Source of the DNA: Bacteroidaceae bacterium
Lineage (GTDB): Bacteria; Bacteroidota; Bacteroidia; Bacteroidales; Bacteroidaceae
Reading direction: 5' to 3'
DNA: 64,000 nt
NCBI GenBank assembly: GCA_017646665.1
Contig: JAGCMB010000030.1
Span: forward strand, 57,790 to 121,789
Shown here: positions 36,662-46,125 of the stretch, piece after piece
Layout: every line of letters starts with the position of its first letter
Numbering within the stretch: the stretch's first letter is position 1
Program-made: the position numbers and the translations under genes
The notes under the pieces: model-generated
What the model saw: the letters and a program-made list of their open reading frames with translations, nothing else
The model's database searches: none
Told to the model about the DNA's origin: nothing

Positions 36662-36689
36662 CAAAAAAAGAGCTCTTTTAGAGCTCTTT
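36662..36689 (-). terminator. Terminator of tRNA-Cys
   Basis: On the minus strand AAAGAGCTCT pairs with AGAGCTCTTT around a 3-nt loop, followed by a run of T. It lies directly after the tRNA. Confidence 0.85.
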
Positions 36690-36690
36690 G

Positions 36691-36762
36691 AGGTACCTGG
36701 CGGATTCGAACCGCCGTACATGGTTTTGCAGACCACTGACTAAGCCACTCATCCAAGGTACC
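36691..36762 (-). tRNA. tRNA-Cys (anticodon GCA)
   Basis: A 72-nt cloverleaf on the minus strand. The acceptor stem GGTACCT/AGGTACC is perfect, the discriminator base is U as in tRNA-Cys, the anticodon loop is CTGCAAA with GCA, and the T-arm is GGCGG-TTCGAAT-CCGCC. CCA is not encoded. Confidence 0.95.
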
Positions 36763-36795
36763 AGATGCTTTGCAACTACTTGCGTTAAGCGATGA

Positions 36796-36826
36796 CAAAG
36801 GTAAGACATTTTTTGTGAAGAACAAA
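36796..36826 (-). promoter_or_regulatory. tRNA-Cys promoter
   Basis: On the minus strand TTTG (36826-36823), a 19-nt spacer and TACCTTTG (36803-36796). This is the same core and the same spacing as the tRNA-Glu and tRNA-Asp promoters. Confidence 0.85.
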
Positions 36827-36909
36827 CAATGAAGCCCCTTTTTTAACATTTTAAGCTATAATTAACCAATTATTTTATGATTGAGGGCTGTTTTTCAGCA
36901 TTTATATTC

Positions 36910-36917
36910 TATCTTCG
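36910..36917 (+). promoter_or_regulatory. Possible -7 element TATCTTCG for tilS
   Basis: TATCTTCG is a TTCG variant of the -7 element, seen also before engB and recR. It lies 15 nt before the tilS ATG. The -33 region is unclear. Confidence 0.4.
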
Positions 36918-36932
36918 CGAGAAATTGATACA

Positions 36933-38243
36933 ATGATACACAAGGTAGAGAGATATATCGATGAACACAAGTTGCTTAAACAAGGTGACAATGTTCTCGT
37001 TGCGCTCAGCGGTGGAGCAGACTCCGTCGCTCTCCTTGTCGTACTCCGCAGGCTCGGGTACAACTGCGAAGCCATACATTGTAATTTCCACCTCCGCGAC
37101 GAAGAGAGCAATCGTGACGAACAGTTTACAAAAGAGCTGTGCAGACGACTTGATGTTGTACTACACATTGTACATTTCGACACAACAAGATATGCCAAAG
37201 AGAGGGGAATCTCCATAGAGATGGCAGCACGCGAACAGCGTTATACCGCATTTGAAGAGCAAAGAGCAAAGAGCGAAGCACAAGTCATTGCAGTAGCTCA
37301 CCACCGCGACGATTCGGCAGAAACACTCCTGTTAAATCTCACCCGAGGAACCGGAATAAAAGGACTGAGAGGCATACAGCCAAAGAATGGACACATCATC
37401 AGGCCACTACTATGCGTTGGCCGTGACGAGATTCTCGACTATCTTGAATGGCGCGGTGAAGAATATGTCACAGACAGCACAAACCTAACAAGCGACTACA
37501 CACGCAACAAAATTAGACTTGAGCTAATCCCAAAGCTGGCAGAAATAAACCCATCAATACTCTCGACACTTGCCGCAACAGCGCAACGCATCAGCGAAGC
37601 CGAGAAAATCTACCGCAATGCCATTGAGGAGTCAATCAAACGCGTAAAAGACAATAACAGGATTTGCATTGAAAAACTCACAAAAGAGATTGCTCCAACA
37701 ACAATCCTGCACGAAATACTCTCGCCGTTGGGCTTCAACAGCTCACAGGTTGAAGATATTTCCGCATCAATGAACACCGAAGGTTCAAAACTTTTCCACG
37801 CCACAGAATGGACTGTTCTAAAAGACAGGAAAGAACTGATAATAACCAAACGTGACAACATTGAACAGAAAGAATTTATTTTACCCGAAGACGGCGTCGT
37901 TGAAACAGGATTGGGAGTATTGTCAATTACACGCACAACGTTTAATGGCGAAATACCCAAACAGCGCAACATTGCCACTATCGATGCCGAAAAAATAGAA
38001 CTGCCACTGACCCTAAGAAACACACGCAACGGCGACCGCTTTGCACCATTCGGCATGCGCGGTACGAAGCTTGTCAGCGACTATCTTACCGACCGCAAAA
38101 AAAGCCTCATTGAAAAACAGGCACAGCTTGTCGTATGCGACAACAAAGGAGAAATCGTCTGGGTAGTCAATGAGCGCCCATCGGCCCACTGCTGTATAAA
38201 TGAAAAAAGCAAGAATGTATTCCGTCTCGAATGGAAAGAATAG
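36933..38243 (+). CDS. tilS: tRNA(Ile)-lysidine synthase TilS
   Basis: A 436-residue PP-loop ATPase that converts C34 of tRNA-Ile(CAU) to lysidine, so that it reads AUA. The PP-loop is SGGADS at 26-31. The HCNFHLRDEESNRDE segment and AVAHHRDDSAETLLLNLTRGTG follow, and the C-terminal TilS domain ends in VNERPSAHC-like sequence. The length is close to E. coli TilS. It ends 4 bp before the convergent Sel1 gene, with no visible terminator. Confidence 0.96.
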   Translation: MIHKVERYIDEHKLLKQGDNVLVALSGGADSVALLVVLRRLGYNCEAIHCNFHLRDEESNRDEQFTKELCRRLDVVLHIVHFDTTRYAKERGISIEMAAREQRYTAFEEQRAKSEAQVIAVAHHRDDSAETLLLNLTRGTGIKGLRGIQPKNGHIIRPLLCVGRDEILDYLEWRGEEYVTDSTNLTSDYTRNKIRLELIPKLAEINPSILSTLAATAQRISEAEKIYRNAIEESIKRVKDNNRICIEKLTKEIAPTTILHEILSPLGFNSSQVEDISASMNTEGSKLFHATEWTVLKDRKELIITKRDNIEQKEFILPEDGVVETGLGVLSITRTTFNGEIPKQRNIATIDAEKIELPLTLRNTRNGDRFAPFGMRGTKLVSDYLTDRKKSLIEKQAQLVVCDNKGEIVWVVNERPSAHCCINEKSKNVFRLEWKE

Positions 38244-38247
38244 CTTT

Positions 38248-39900
38248 TTACTTCAACTCCTTGAGAGCATTAATTGCATCCTCGAACTCCTGCTCGGCCG
38301 ACAAATCCCACAATTCAATGGCTTTATCCCGGTTTTTCGCAACGCCTAGGCCATAGTAGTAACAGATACCAAGGTCATACAATGCCGCAGGATGTTCCTT
38401 CTCAACAGCCTTGCTGTACCAGAGGACAGCCATTTCGTAATCCTGCTGCACACCCGACCCGTTATAATACATTGTACCCAGAAGATATTGCGCATTGACA
38501 TTTTCCTGCGTTGCCGACTTCGCACACCAACGTACAGCTGTAGTATAGTTCTGTTCAACGCCACGCCCCAAATAATAACACTGGGCAAGATTGTATTGGG
38601 CATCGGCATCGCCATATTCAGCACCTTTGCCATACCATTTGGCTGCCTCCTCATAATTGACACTGCCAATCAAGCCTAAATAATGAAAGCTACCGACCTT
38701 GTTGTATGCCGGCGCAAAGCCCAATTCTGCAGCTTGTAGATACCTTTCATAGGTTTTTTTCATATCTACCTCATCATTGTCATCTACTGCATATTCAGCA
38801 AGACAGAATATAGCTTCGGCACATCCCTGTTCTGCAGCCTTTTTATAAAGCCACATGGCTCTCTTATAATCAACGACAACACCATCGCCCCAGTAATAAC
38901 AACCGGCAAGCTGACACATTGCTTCTGCATCGCCGTTCCTAGCGGCCTTTGCATACCATTCTGCCGCCTTATAATGGTCTTCCTTTACCCCATCACCTGA
39001 ATAGTAACATCCGGCAAGAAAATATTGTGCATCGGTGTGTCCCTGAAGCGCAGCCTTCTCATACCACTTTGCAGCCTGAGCAGCACTTTTTGACACGCCT
39101 ATTCCATTATAATAACATTCGGCGAGGCTATACTGTGCTTTGGCATTTCCTTTATCGGCCGATTTTGAAAACCAACTAAAAGCCATATTGTCGTCCTTTG
39201 CCACACCCTCGCCGTAAGAATAGCATATAGCCAGATTATACTGTGCAATATCCAACCCCTGCTCGGCAGCTCTTTTATACCAATAAAAAGCCTCGTCGCA
39301 ATTTTGTGTCACTCCTATTCCAAAGAAGAAACAATCACCCACCTCATTCCAAGCAACAGGATAACCCTTCTCGGCAGCAGAGTAGAGATATCCAAAAGCC
39401 TTTACACTGTCAACAGGCACACCCTCGCCTAATCTATAACATACACCAAGATTAGTCATTGCTACCACATTAGCCTGTTCGGCAGCCATAAGATACCATT
39501 TGACCGCTTCGTCAATGCTCTGTTTCACGCCATTGCCCTTGTGATAGCAGTTGCCGATGTTGCACTGTGCTACATCATTTCCCTGCTCGGCGGCTTTTCG
39601 GAACCACTTGAGTGCTTTGGAATAATCCTGACGGACACCTTTGCCGGCCGCATAGCTGGCTCCCAAATTACATTGCGCCAAGGCATCACCCTCCTTTGCA
39701 GCCTTTTTCCAGAATTTTACAGCATCGGAATAGTTCCCGGCTCTATAGGCTTCGAGTCCTTTCAGATATCCGTCACTACGCAATGTGTCGGCAAGTGATT
39801 GCACACAACTATCATCTGTAAGGCACAAGGCCACAGCGGGACTTGTCACACACAGACACGCAAGAAAAAGCGCCAACATTTGCAAACGGAATCTTTTCAT
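38248..39900 (-). CDS. Secreted Sel1-repeat protein
   Basis: A 550-residue protein with a signal peptide (FRLQMLALFLACLCVTSPAVA) and about 13 Sel1-like repeats of 36 residues. The repeat core is A-Q-x-N-L-G-x-C-Y-x-x-G-x-G-V with a following A-x-x-W-Y-x-K-A-A-E-x-G. Sel1 repeats are alpha-helical solenoids that bring proteins together, often in the periplasm. It starts 5 bp after the pseudoprotease-TPR gene ends, so the two are probably made together. It is the last gene of the dnaN transcript. The target is unknown. Confidence 0.9.
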   Translation of the reverse strand: MKRFRLQMLALFLACLCVTSPAVALCLTDDSCVQSLADTLRSDGYLKGLEAYRAGNYSDAVKFWKKAAKEGDALAQCNLGASYAAGKGVRQDYSKALKWFRKAAEQGNDVAQCNIGNCYHKGNGVKQSIDEAVKWYLMAAEQANVVAMTNLGVCYRLGEGVPVDSVKAFGYLYSAAEKGYPVAWNEVGDCFFFGIGVTQNCDEAFYWYKRAAEQGLDIAQYNLAICYSYGEGVAKDDNMAFSWFSKSADKGNAKAQYSLAECYYNGIGVSKSAAQAAKWYEKAALQGHTDAQYFLAGCYYSGDGVKEDHYKAAEWYAKAARNGDAEAMCQLAGCYYWGDGVVVDYKRAMWLYKKAAEQGCAEAIFCLAEYAVDDNDEVDMKKTYERYLQAAELGFAPAYNKVGSFHYLGLIGSVNYEEAAKWYGKGAEYGDADAQYNLAQCYYLGRGVEQNYTTAVRWCAKSATQENVNAQYLLGTMYYNGSGVQQDYEMAVLWYSKAVEKEHPAALYDLGICYYYGLGVAKNRDKAIELWDLSAEQEFEDAINALKELK

Positions 39901-39905
39901 GACAA

Positions 39906-41597
39906 TCAGTTTTTAAGTTGTTCCAGGACAGTATCAGCATCGGGATGTCCAAGTTTCGACGCTCTCTTCAAGTAAGAAACAGCCTTTTCATTATCGCCTT
40001 TCTGCACATGCAGACGTCCAAGCAGATAGTGGACATCGGATATTCCGGCTGCGAAAGCCTCGGCCTCTTGCAATGTTCTGATACCCTCATCAGATAACTT
40101 GACACGATAGCACAGCAGTCCTTTTTCAATATAATAGGCCACATTCTGCGGGTCGAGATAAATTGCAGTGTCAATATCATTAAGTGCCTGACGGTACATC
40201 TTTGCACCCAGCTCGGCCTGTTCACGGAAATAATAGAATTCGGCTCCAAGACGACCGGACATGCAGTTTTCGTATCTGTTATAGTCAAACACAGCATCGC
40301 GGTACTTCTTTGCCGATGCATTGACCAGCGCACGTGTAAGGATATATGGCGCATACGAAGCAACCATCACCGAATCGAAACAACAGATGGCACTGTCGAG
40401 CATTGCCACCGACTTTTCATAATCCTCAACGGCTCTATAACACTGCGATGCCTTTGCAAAAATATCGGGACCGCGCATGTCTGTTGATGCAAGCGATTCG
40501 TAGCACTCTGCCGCTGCGGCAAAGTGACCGTGAGAGCTCAGAATTTCAGCCTTTCCATTTATATACAACGAAAGGCTATCGGCTGTTATGGCCTTGTCGA
40601 CCTCGCACAAGACATTGGCCAACGAAAGCATTGGATGTGAAACAGTGTCACCCTGCAGAACTATCATATTTATCGCCTTGGCCTTCCCAAAATGCACCTC
40701 TGCCGGATTTTTAGCATATTTGAATGCTTTGTTCCAGGATTGCTCAGCTGCATTAAAGTCACGCATCATCACAGCCTCATATTCAGCTCTTGAAATATAA
40801 CCCTCATAGCTGTCGGGGAACGCTGCCACAAAATCATCAATAACACTCTTGTATGATACACTATCGCCTACAATCGTCTGCATATACAGACAAGAGAGTG
40901 CGTCCGCTTTGCTCTGTGGCAATGCCGTACGTATTCCCATCGTAGGATAATATCCCTTTCCGTATAGCGGAACAGCCACATCAAGCATTGAATTGACAGC
41001 GGCACCAATGGCATAACTGTTGATGGTGTCACTCGTTGCGGCCTGTTGCATCAGGGCCACAAGTTCACCCTTTCCATTGACAAGCGGCAAGGCAACAAAA
41101 CGTTGCTCCATTGGTCTTGACAAAGTGTAATAGGCACAAGAGTATATCGAGTCTACTCTTTCAACATCAGCCTTTTCGATAAATCCGCCTTTTCCGACAC
41201 CATAGCCAAGCAGATAAAGTGTTTCACCATCAGCAACCGGAGTCTCAGAAACAGGCAATGTCTTTATTTTCTTGTCGGCAACGACACGCAATCTGATACA
41301 ATCAAAGACCTCGTTGATACCGACAATTCTATTTACCGGGCGTACAACACCTTTGTAGTCTATTACAACGGCACTGTCGGCATCGACAAAAAGAGAGCGC
41401 GATGACAGCAGGTCACCCCTGTCACCGGCAAACACCGCCGTGCCATTATGCAACATAACGCCTTGCCTGTAAGTAACGACACTTGCTACAGACTGACGCG
41501 CCTTCTCTACGCCCTTAGGCATTTTGTCGGCAAAGACAGAGAGTGCCGACAGGGAAATCACCAATAAAGACAAAAACACCCTTCTCATAACAATCAT
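39906..41597 (-). CDS. Secreted protein: inactive trypsin-like domain plus TPR repeats
   Basis: A 563-residue exported protein (signal peptide ending in LSVFA). Residues about 32-225 follow the strand order of an HtrA/trypsin-like protease: NGTAVFAGDRGDLLSSRSLF, VFDCIRLRV, PLVNGKGELVALM and YAIGAAVNSML. The His that should follow the LLSS turn is Arg, and the GNSGGP serine loop is replaced by RFVALP; only the Asp position looks kept. Residues about 245-563 are TPR-like helices. So it is likely a binding or scaffold protein. It overlaps the rlmB stop as ATGA; a second ATG (41588) is also possible. Confidence 0.82.
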   Translation of the reverse strand: MIVMRRVFLSLLVISLSALSVFADKMPKGVEKARQSVASVVTYRQGVMLHNGTAVFAGDRGDLLSSRSLFVDADSAVVIDYKGVVRPVNRIVGINEVFDCIRLRVVADKKIKTLPVSETPVADGETLYLLGYGVGKGGFIEKADVERVDSIYSCAYYTLSRPMEQRFVALPLVNGKGELVALMQQAATSDTINSYAIGAAVNSMLDVAVPLYGKGYYPTMGIRTALPQSKADALSCLYMQTIVGDSVSYKSVIDDFVAAFPDSYEGYISRAEYEAVMMRDFNAAEQSWNKAFKYAKNPAEVHFGKAKAINMIVLQGDTVSHPMLSLANVLCEVDKAITADSLSLYINGKAEILSSHGHFAAAAECYESLASTDMRGPDIFAKASQCYRAVEDYEKSVAMLDSAICCFDSVMVASYAPYILTRALVNASAKKYRDAVFDYNRYENCMSGRLGAEFYYFREQAELGAKMYRQALNDIDTAIYLDPQNVAYYIEKGLLCYRVKLSDEGIRTLQEAEAFAAGISDVHYLLGRLHVQKGDNEKAVSYLKRASKLGHPDADTVLEQLKN

Positions 41598-42340
41598 TCG
41601 TTCAAGTGACGCTGACGCACTGCCTCGTATAGTATAACACCGGTTGCAACCGACACATTCAACGATTCAATGTTACCGAACTGCGGTATTGCAACCCAAT
41701 CGTCACAAAGAGCAAGGTGCTCCTGCGGAATACCCTTATCTTCGGCACCCATTACCACACATACCGGCTCTGTGAAATTGGTCTGTGTATAGTTTATCTT
41801 GCCCTTTTCTGTTGCACACACAATACGTATTCCCGAAGCTTTAAGATACTTCAATGTTTCTGTAATGTTCTTTTCACGACACACAGGCAACAGGTGCAAT
41901 GCACCTGCAGAAGTCTTCACCGCATCGGCATTGACCGTTACGCTGTTATGGGCAGGGATTATAATCGCATCGACACCGGCGCAGTCGCAGGTGCGGGCTA
42001 TTGAACCGAAGTTACGCACATCGGTAATACCGTCAAGCAATACAAGGAAAGGCACTTTTCCCTCCTCATAAAGCGTCGGAACAAGAGTGTCGACACTCGC
42101 ATACTCCACAGCCGATATATATGCTATCACTCCCTGGTGGTTTTTGCGTGTTATACGGTTCAACTTCTCAACCGGAACACGTACTACTGGTATTGTACGC
42201 CCCCTTAGAGCGGCGAACAGTTCACGTGACAACTCACTCTGCAAGTCACGCTTTACCAAAATCTTGTCAACCTCCTTGCCGGCTTCAATAGCCTCCAAAA
42301 CGGCGCGTACGCCGAATATCATTTCATTTGTGTTTACCAT
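41594..42340 (-). CDS. rlmB: 23S rRNA 2'-O-methyltransferase RlmB-type (SPOUT)
   Basis: A 248-residue enzyme with an N-terminal RNA-binding domain (MIFGVRAVLEAIEAGKEVDKIL) and a SPOUT catalytic domain: DGITDVRNFGSIARTCDCAG, VMGAEDKGIP and IPQFGNIESLNVSVATGVILYE. RlmB methylates G2251 in the peptidyl-transferase loop of 23S rRNA. It is within the dnaN-recN transcript, 11 bp after recN, and overlaps the next gene by ATGA. Confidence 0.92.
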   Translation of the reverse strand: MVNTNEMIFGVRAVLEAIEAGKEVDKILVKRDLQSELSRELFAALRGRTIPVVRVPVEKLNRITRKNHQGVIAYISAVEYASVDTLVPTLYEEGKVPFLVLLDGITDVRNFGSIARTCDCAGVDAIIIPAHNSVTVNADAVKTSAGALHLLPVCREKNITETLKYLKASGIRIVCATEKGKINYTQTNFTEPVCVVMGAEDKGIPQEHLALCDDWVAIPQFGNIESLNVSVATGVILYEAVRQRHLNE

Positions 42341-42351
42341 ATTCTAACTTG

Positions 42352-44013
42352 TTATGATTGTGACAACAACAAATTCGCTGCGTTCATAGCCGCATCGGTG
42401 AGCACCTCGCCACTCATCATCTGCGCTATCTCCCGCACTCTCTCCTGTTGTGCAAGTTCTATAATATCAGTTACTGTACCATTGGCCGTCTCTTCCTTGT
42501 GAACTTTGTAGTGGCGCGTTCCGAGTGCCGCAACCTGAGGCAGGTGTGTAATACTGAGGACTTGACGATTGGCACACCCCATCTGCTGCATCATCCTGCC
42601 CATACGCTCGGCAAGCACACCCGACACACCGGTATCCACTTCGTCAAAAATAAGTGTAGGCTGACTGCCGTTTGATGCCACAAGCGATTTCAAGGCAAGC
42701 ATAACACGGGCCATCTCACCACCCGAAGCCACATCGCACAATGGTTGTGGAGCACTGCTACTGTTTGCCGAAAAGAGGAATGTTATAACATCACATCCCA
42801 ACGAAGTAAAACCATCGGTAGTTGCAAAGTCAACCTCGAAACGTATCATTGGCATACCGAGATTAACCAGAATGGCAACCATCTCCTTTTGCAGATGCAT
42901 TGCACTCTCCTTGCGCGACTTCGTAATTTCACCAGCCAGACTTGTCAGCTCCTTGCCAAGTGCATCAATGCGACGCTCCAAAGTCCTTATATCATCGTCG
43001 CCACACTCTATTTTGTCAAGGCGCGACGAAAAATCGGCTGCAAGAGCCATCAGGGCTGAAACAGAATCTACGCGATGTTTCTTTTGCAAATCGTATATCA
43101 TAGCCAAACGTCGCTCCACAAAATCGAGCCTGTCGGGCGAATACTGCACACGTTCGGCACGCTGTTCAATCTCGCAACAGCAGTCTTTCAGCTCAATATA
43201 ACAATTTTCAAGACGCTCCGACATTTCACTGGCGGCAGCGTAATGCGACGATATGCGCGAGAGGAAATTTGACGATTCGCGCAAAGCCTGCAACAGATTG
43301 TTCTCGTCACCATTTATTCCATTATAGGCACCATAGAGAGCTGCCTGTATCTCTTCGGCGTGCGAAAGTTCGCTCATCTCCTGCTCAAGTGCTTCAACCT
43401 CGCCTTCGGAAAGTTTGGCATCCTCAAGTTCCTCGAGCTGAAAACGCAACCACTCCTCGTCGCGACGGCTGTTCTCAAGCACCTCCTTCAACTTTTTCAG
43501 TTCACCGTTCAATGCACGATACTCATCGTAGCGCTCCTTGTAGTTCCCGAGCAGAACCTTATTGCCCGACAGGACATCAAGCACACGCAACTGGTAGTTC
43601 CTGTCGCCAAGCAACAGATTCTGGTGCTGCGAATGAATATCCACAAGACGCGTACCCAATTCCTTGAGTTGTGACACCGACACAGGAGTGTCATTCACAA
43701 AAGCCCTACTGCGTCCCGAAGTTGCCACCTCACGACGTACAATACACTCGCTATCGTAGTCAAGGTCGTTCTCCTCGAACCAACCCTGCATTGCAAAATC
43801 AGAAATATCAAAGCAACCCTCTATGACACAACGGTCGGCACCCTCGCGTATAGCCTTCGCATCGGAACGTTGCCCCAACAACATAGAAATAGCACCAAGA
43901 AAGACCGACTTTCCGTGACCCGTTTCACCGGTTATAACAGAAAAGCCCGCAGAGAAATCAACCTCCACACGCTCTATCAATGCAAAATTCCGTATAGATA
44001 TATGTTTCAGCAT
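42352..44013 (-). CDS. recN: DNA repair protein RecN
   Basis: A 553-residue SMC-like ATPase in double-strand-break repair. Walker A is GETGHGKSV (about 30-38), with His where most have Ala. A long coiled-coil region spans about 150-370. The signature DVASGGEMARVMLALK and Walker B PTLIFDEVDTGVSG lie in the C-terminal half. It follows the CoaBC-DUF4835 fusion after 5 bp and precedes rlmB by 11 bp. Confidence 0.96.
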   Translation of the reverse strand: MLKHISIRNFALIERVEVDFSAGFSVITGETGHGKSVFLGAISMLLGQRSDAKAIREGADRCVIEGCFDISDFAMQGWFEENDLDYDSECIVRREVATSGRSRAFVNDTPVSVSQLKELGTRLVDIHSQHQNLLLGDRNYQLRVLDVLSGNKVLLGNYKERYDEYRALNGELKKLKEVLENSRRDEEWLRFQLEELEDAKLSEGEVEALEQEMSELSHAEEIQAALYGAYNGINGDENNLLQALRESSNFLSRISSHYAAASEMSERLENCYIELKDCCCEIEQRAERVQYSPDRLDFVERRLAMIYDLQKKHRVDSVSALMALAADFSSRLDKIECGDDDIRTLERRIDALGKELTSLAGEITKSRKESAMHLQKEMVAILVNLGMPMIRFEVDFATTDGFTSLGCDVITFLFSANSSSAPQPLCDVASGGEMARVMLALKSLVASNGSQPTLIFDEVDTGVSGVLAERMGRMMQQMGCANRQVLSITHLPQVAALGTRHYKVHKEETANGTVTDIIELAQQERVREIAQMMSGEVLTDAAMNAANLLLSQS

Positions 44014-44018
44014 TATGC

Positions 44019-46103
44019 TCAGTTATTGCTTTTTGTTATCTTGTCCCACTCCGAAGACAATGAGGGATTTATATTATAGAGAATATCGACAACCGTCTTT
44101 TTCTCATCAGGTGTACACTTTGAATAGATATTGACAAATTCGTCTACCTTATACTCGGTAAACAGCCTTGTAAAATATGCCATTGGGCGGTCTTCGTAGG
44201 CCTTTTTCAATAGTGCGAAACACTCCGTTATCTCCTTGCGACCACCATCGGCATTCTTGAACATTGTATCCAAGCCAAGGCGATGGTATTTATACATCAG
44301 CTTGCGCACCGGCTCCATTGCGCCATTCATATAGTCATCTATTATGGAATGACGGTTATTGCCACCACTGCTTATACGCCAACCTGTATCGCCAAGATTC
44401 TGGGCATTATTGGCAATCATAAGCGACTTGTTCAGATATTCACTGCCACCAAGCTCACCCATAGAGTCCAAATCCATTCCAATAATCATATACACATAAA
44501 ACGCAACCACGGCTGTGAGATTATTGTCAAGATTGTCCTCAACAAATTCAAGACGGTCGAAAGGCTGATATTTGAATTTTATACTTTTATCCTCATATTG
44601 AAAAATTGTCGACGAGTAGGATGCTCCATACACCGGTCGCGAAGCCTGCACCATCAGTGAACAGTCGAAAGAGCCGTCGTTGGCGTATGAGTTCACCACA
44701 AATGTAAAATTACAGGTTATGCGTTCTACATCTTCATAGGTGTTAGGGGTCCATTTGCGATCATTGATAAAAGCCTTCAAAGCCTCCTCGAGTTGAGTAA
44801 ACACCTCGGTGTTCGAGCCCTGCACCTTCGACGCATTGAGCGTTACATTTGCATTCAGCTCCTCACCCTCGGCACTGGCCGACAATGGCAACAGCATAAA
44901 CGCAAGAACAACAAGTAATCTGGAGATATGGGCAACAATATCCTTTGCCACATCTTTTTTGCTTTTCAACGGGAAATCACTCTTTCCCTGCTTGTCAATG
45001 ATGGTCACCTTGTTGGTGTCACAAGCAAAGCCTGCCCCCTTGTCTTCGAGCGAATTAAGAACTATGAAATCCAGATTTTTCTTCTGTAGCTTAAGACGGG
45101 CATTCTCTTCGGCATTGTCTGTTTCAAGCGCAAAGCCTACAAGTAACTGATTTTCGTTCTTTACAGCACCCAACGAAGCCGCGATGTCGCTATTTGGAGT
45201 AAGTTCAATAAACATATCATCGGCTGTACGTTTCATCTTCACAGGTGCACACTGTGTCGGACGATAATCGGCAACAGCCGCCGAGAGCACAGCCACATCG
45301 CACGATGGGAACGCCTGCATTGCCGCATCGTACATCTCGCACGCCGACTCAACATCAACTCTTTTTATTCCGGGATTCTTGCACTCCATAGAAACAGGAC
45401 CGGCAATAAGGGTCACTTCAGCACCCTGAGCCGCACACTCTTCGGCGATGGCAAAACCCATCTTGCCCGACGAGTAATTGCCGATAAAGCGCACCGGGTC
45501 AATCTTTTCGTATGTAGGGCCTGCCGTAACAAGCACCTTCTTGCCCGCGAGAGCTTTACTGCCTAAAAAAAAATCTTTGAGCAGGTCAACAATCACCTCC
45601 GGCTCTTCGAGTCGTCCCTTGCCACACAAGTGGCTCGCAAGTTCACCGGCTGTAGCCTCAATAATATGGTTGCCATAACTCTTCAACACTTCGACATTAC
45701 GCTGTGTCGATGGGTGGGCATACATATCGAGGTCCATTGCAGGAGCAATGAAAACCGGAGCCTTCATAGACAGATAGGTTGTTACAAGCAGATTGTCAGC
45801 AACACCGTTTGCCATCTTGCCGAGCGTAGACGCCGTTGCCGGAGCAACAATCATAGCATCGGCCCACAAGCCCAATTCAACGTGGCTGTTCCAAGCACCG
45901 TTGTCACTTTGGAAAAAGTCGCACATCACAGGACGACCCGACAATGTCGAGAGTGTCAGCGGAGTAATAAAGTCCTTCGCCGACGGTGTCATCACCACCT
46001 GTACCGTTGCGCCCTCCTTTACCAGCAGACGCACAAGCACCGCCGCTTTGTATGCAGCAATACTACCGGTCACTCCCAAAACAATATTCTTCCCTTTTAG
46101 CAT
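44019..46103 (-). CDS. coaBC: CoaBC fused in frame to a DUF4835 protein
   Basis: A 694-residue open frame. Residues 1-180 are CoaC (4'-phosphopantothenoylcysteine decarboxylase, FMN-binding TGSIAAYK, PAMDLDMYAHPST, LCGKGRLEEP); 188-392 are CoaB (ligase, VTAGPTYEKIDPVRFIGNYSSGK, AAVADYRP). CoaBC normally ends near VAKDIVAHI. Here the frame continues into a hydrophobic stretch RLLVVLAFMLLPLSASA (395-411), which looks like a signal peptide, and then a full DUF4835 domain (ELNANVTLNASKVQG to the end). In other Bacteroidetes these are two adjacent genes. The start is the ATG at 46103, preceded by AAGG; GTG at 46121 is possible. A GTG inside the frame (codon 385) could also start DUF4835 separately. 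Confidence 0.9.
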   Translation of the reverse strand: MLKGKNIVLGVTGSIAAYKAAVLVRLLVKEGATVQVVMTPSAKDFITPLTLSTLSGRPVMCDFFQSDNGAWNSHVELGLWADAMIVAPATASTLGKMANGVADNLLVTTYLSMKAPVFIAPAMDLDMYAHPSTQRNVEVLKSYGNHIIEATAGELASHLCGKGRLEEPEVIVDLLKDFFLGSKALAGKKVLVTAGPTYEKIDPVRFIGNYSSGKMGFAIAEECAAQGAEVTLIAGPVSMECKNPGIKRVDVESACEMYDAAMQAFPSCDVAVLSAAVADYRPTQCAPVKMKRTADDMFIELTPNSDIAASLGAVKNENQLLVGFALETDNAEENARLKLQKKNLDFIVLNSLEDKGAGFACDTNKVTIIDKQGKSDFPLKSKKDVAKDIVAHISRLLVVLAFMLLPLSASAEGEELNANVTLNASKVQGSNTEVFTQLEEALKAFINDRKWTPNTYEDVERITCNFTFVVNSYANDGSFDCSLMVQASRPVYGASYSSTIFQYEDKSIKFKYQPFDRLEFVEDNLDNNLTAVVAFYVYMIIGMDLDSMGELGGSEYLNKSLMIANNAQNLGDTGWRISSGGNNRHSIIDDYMNGAMEPVRKLMYKYHRLGLDTMFKNADGGRKEITECFALLKKAYEDRPMAYFTRLFTEYKVDEFVNIYSKCTPDEKKTVVDILYNINPSLSSEWDKITKSNN

Positions 46104-46125
46104 TTCGCCTTCTCTTTTCACTGTT

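Noticed and set aside
36643..36849. In-frame extension of the nitroreductase upstream to 36849
   Set aside because: It runs through tRNA-Cys and its terminator; the ATG at 36642 gives a normal nitroreductase.
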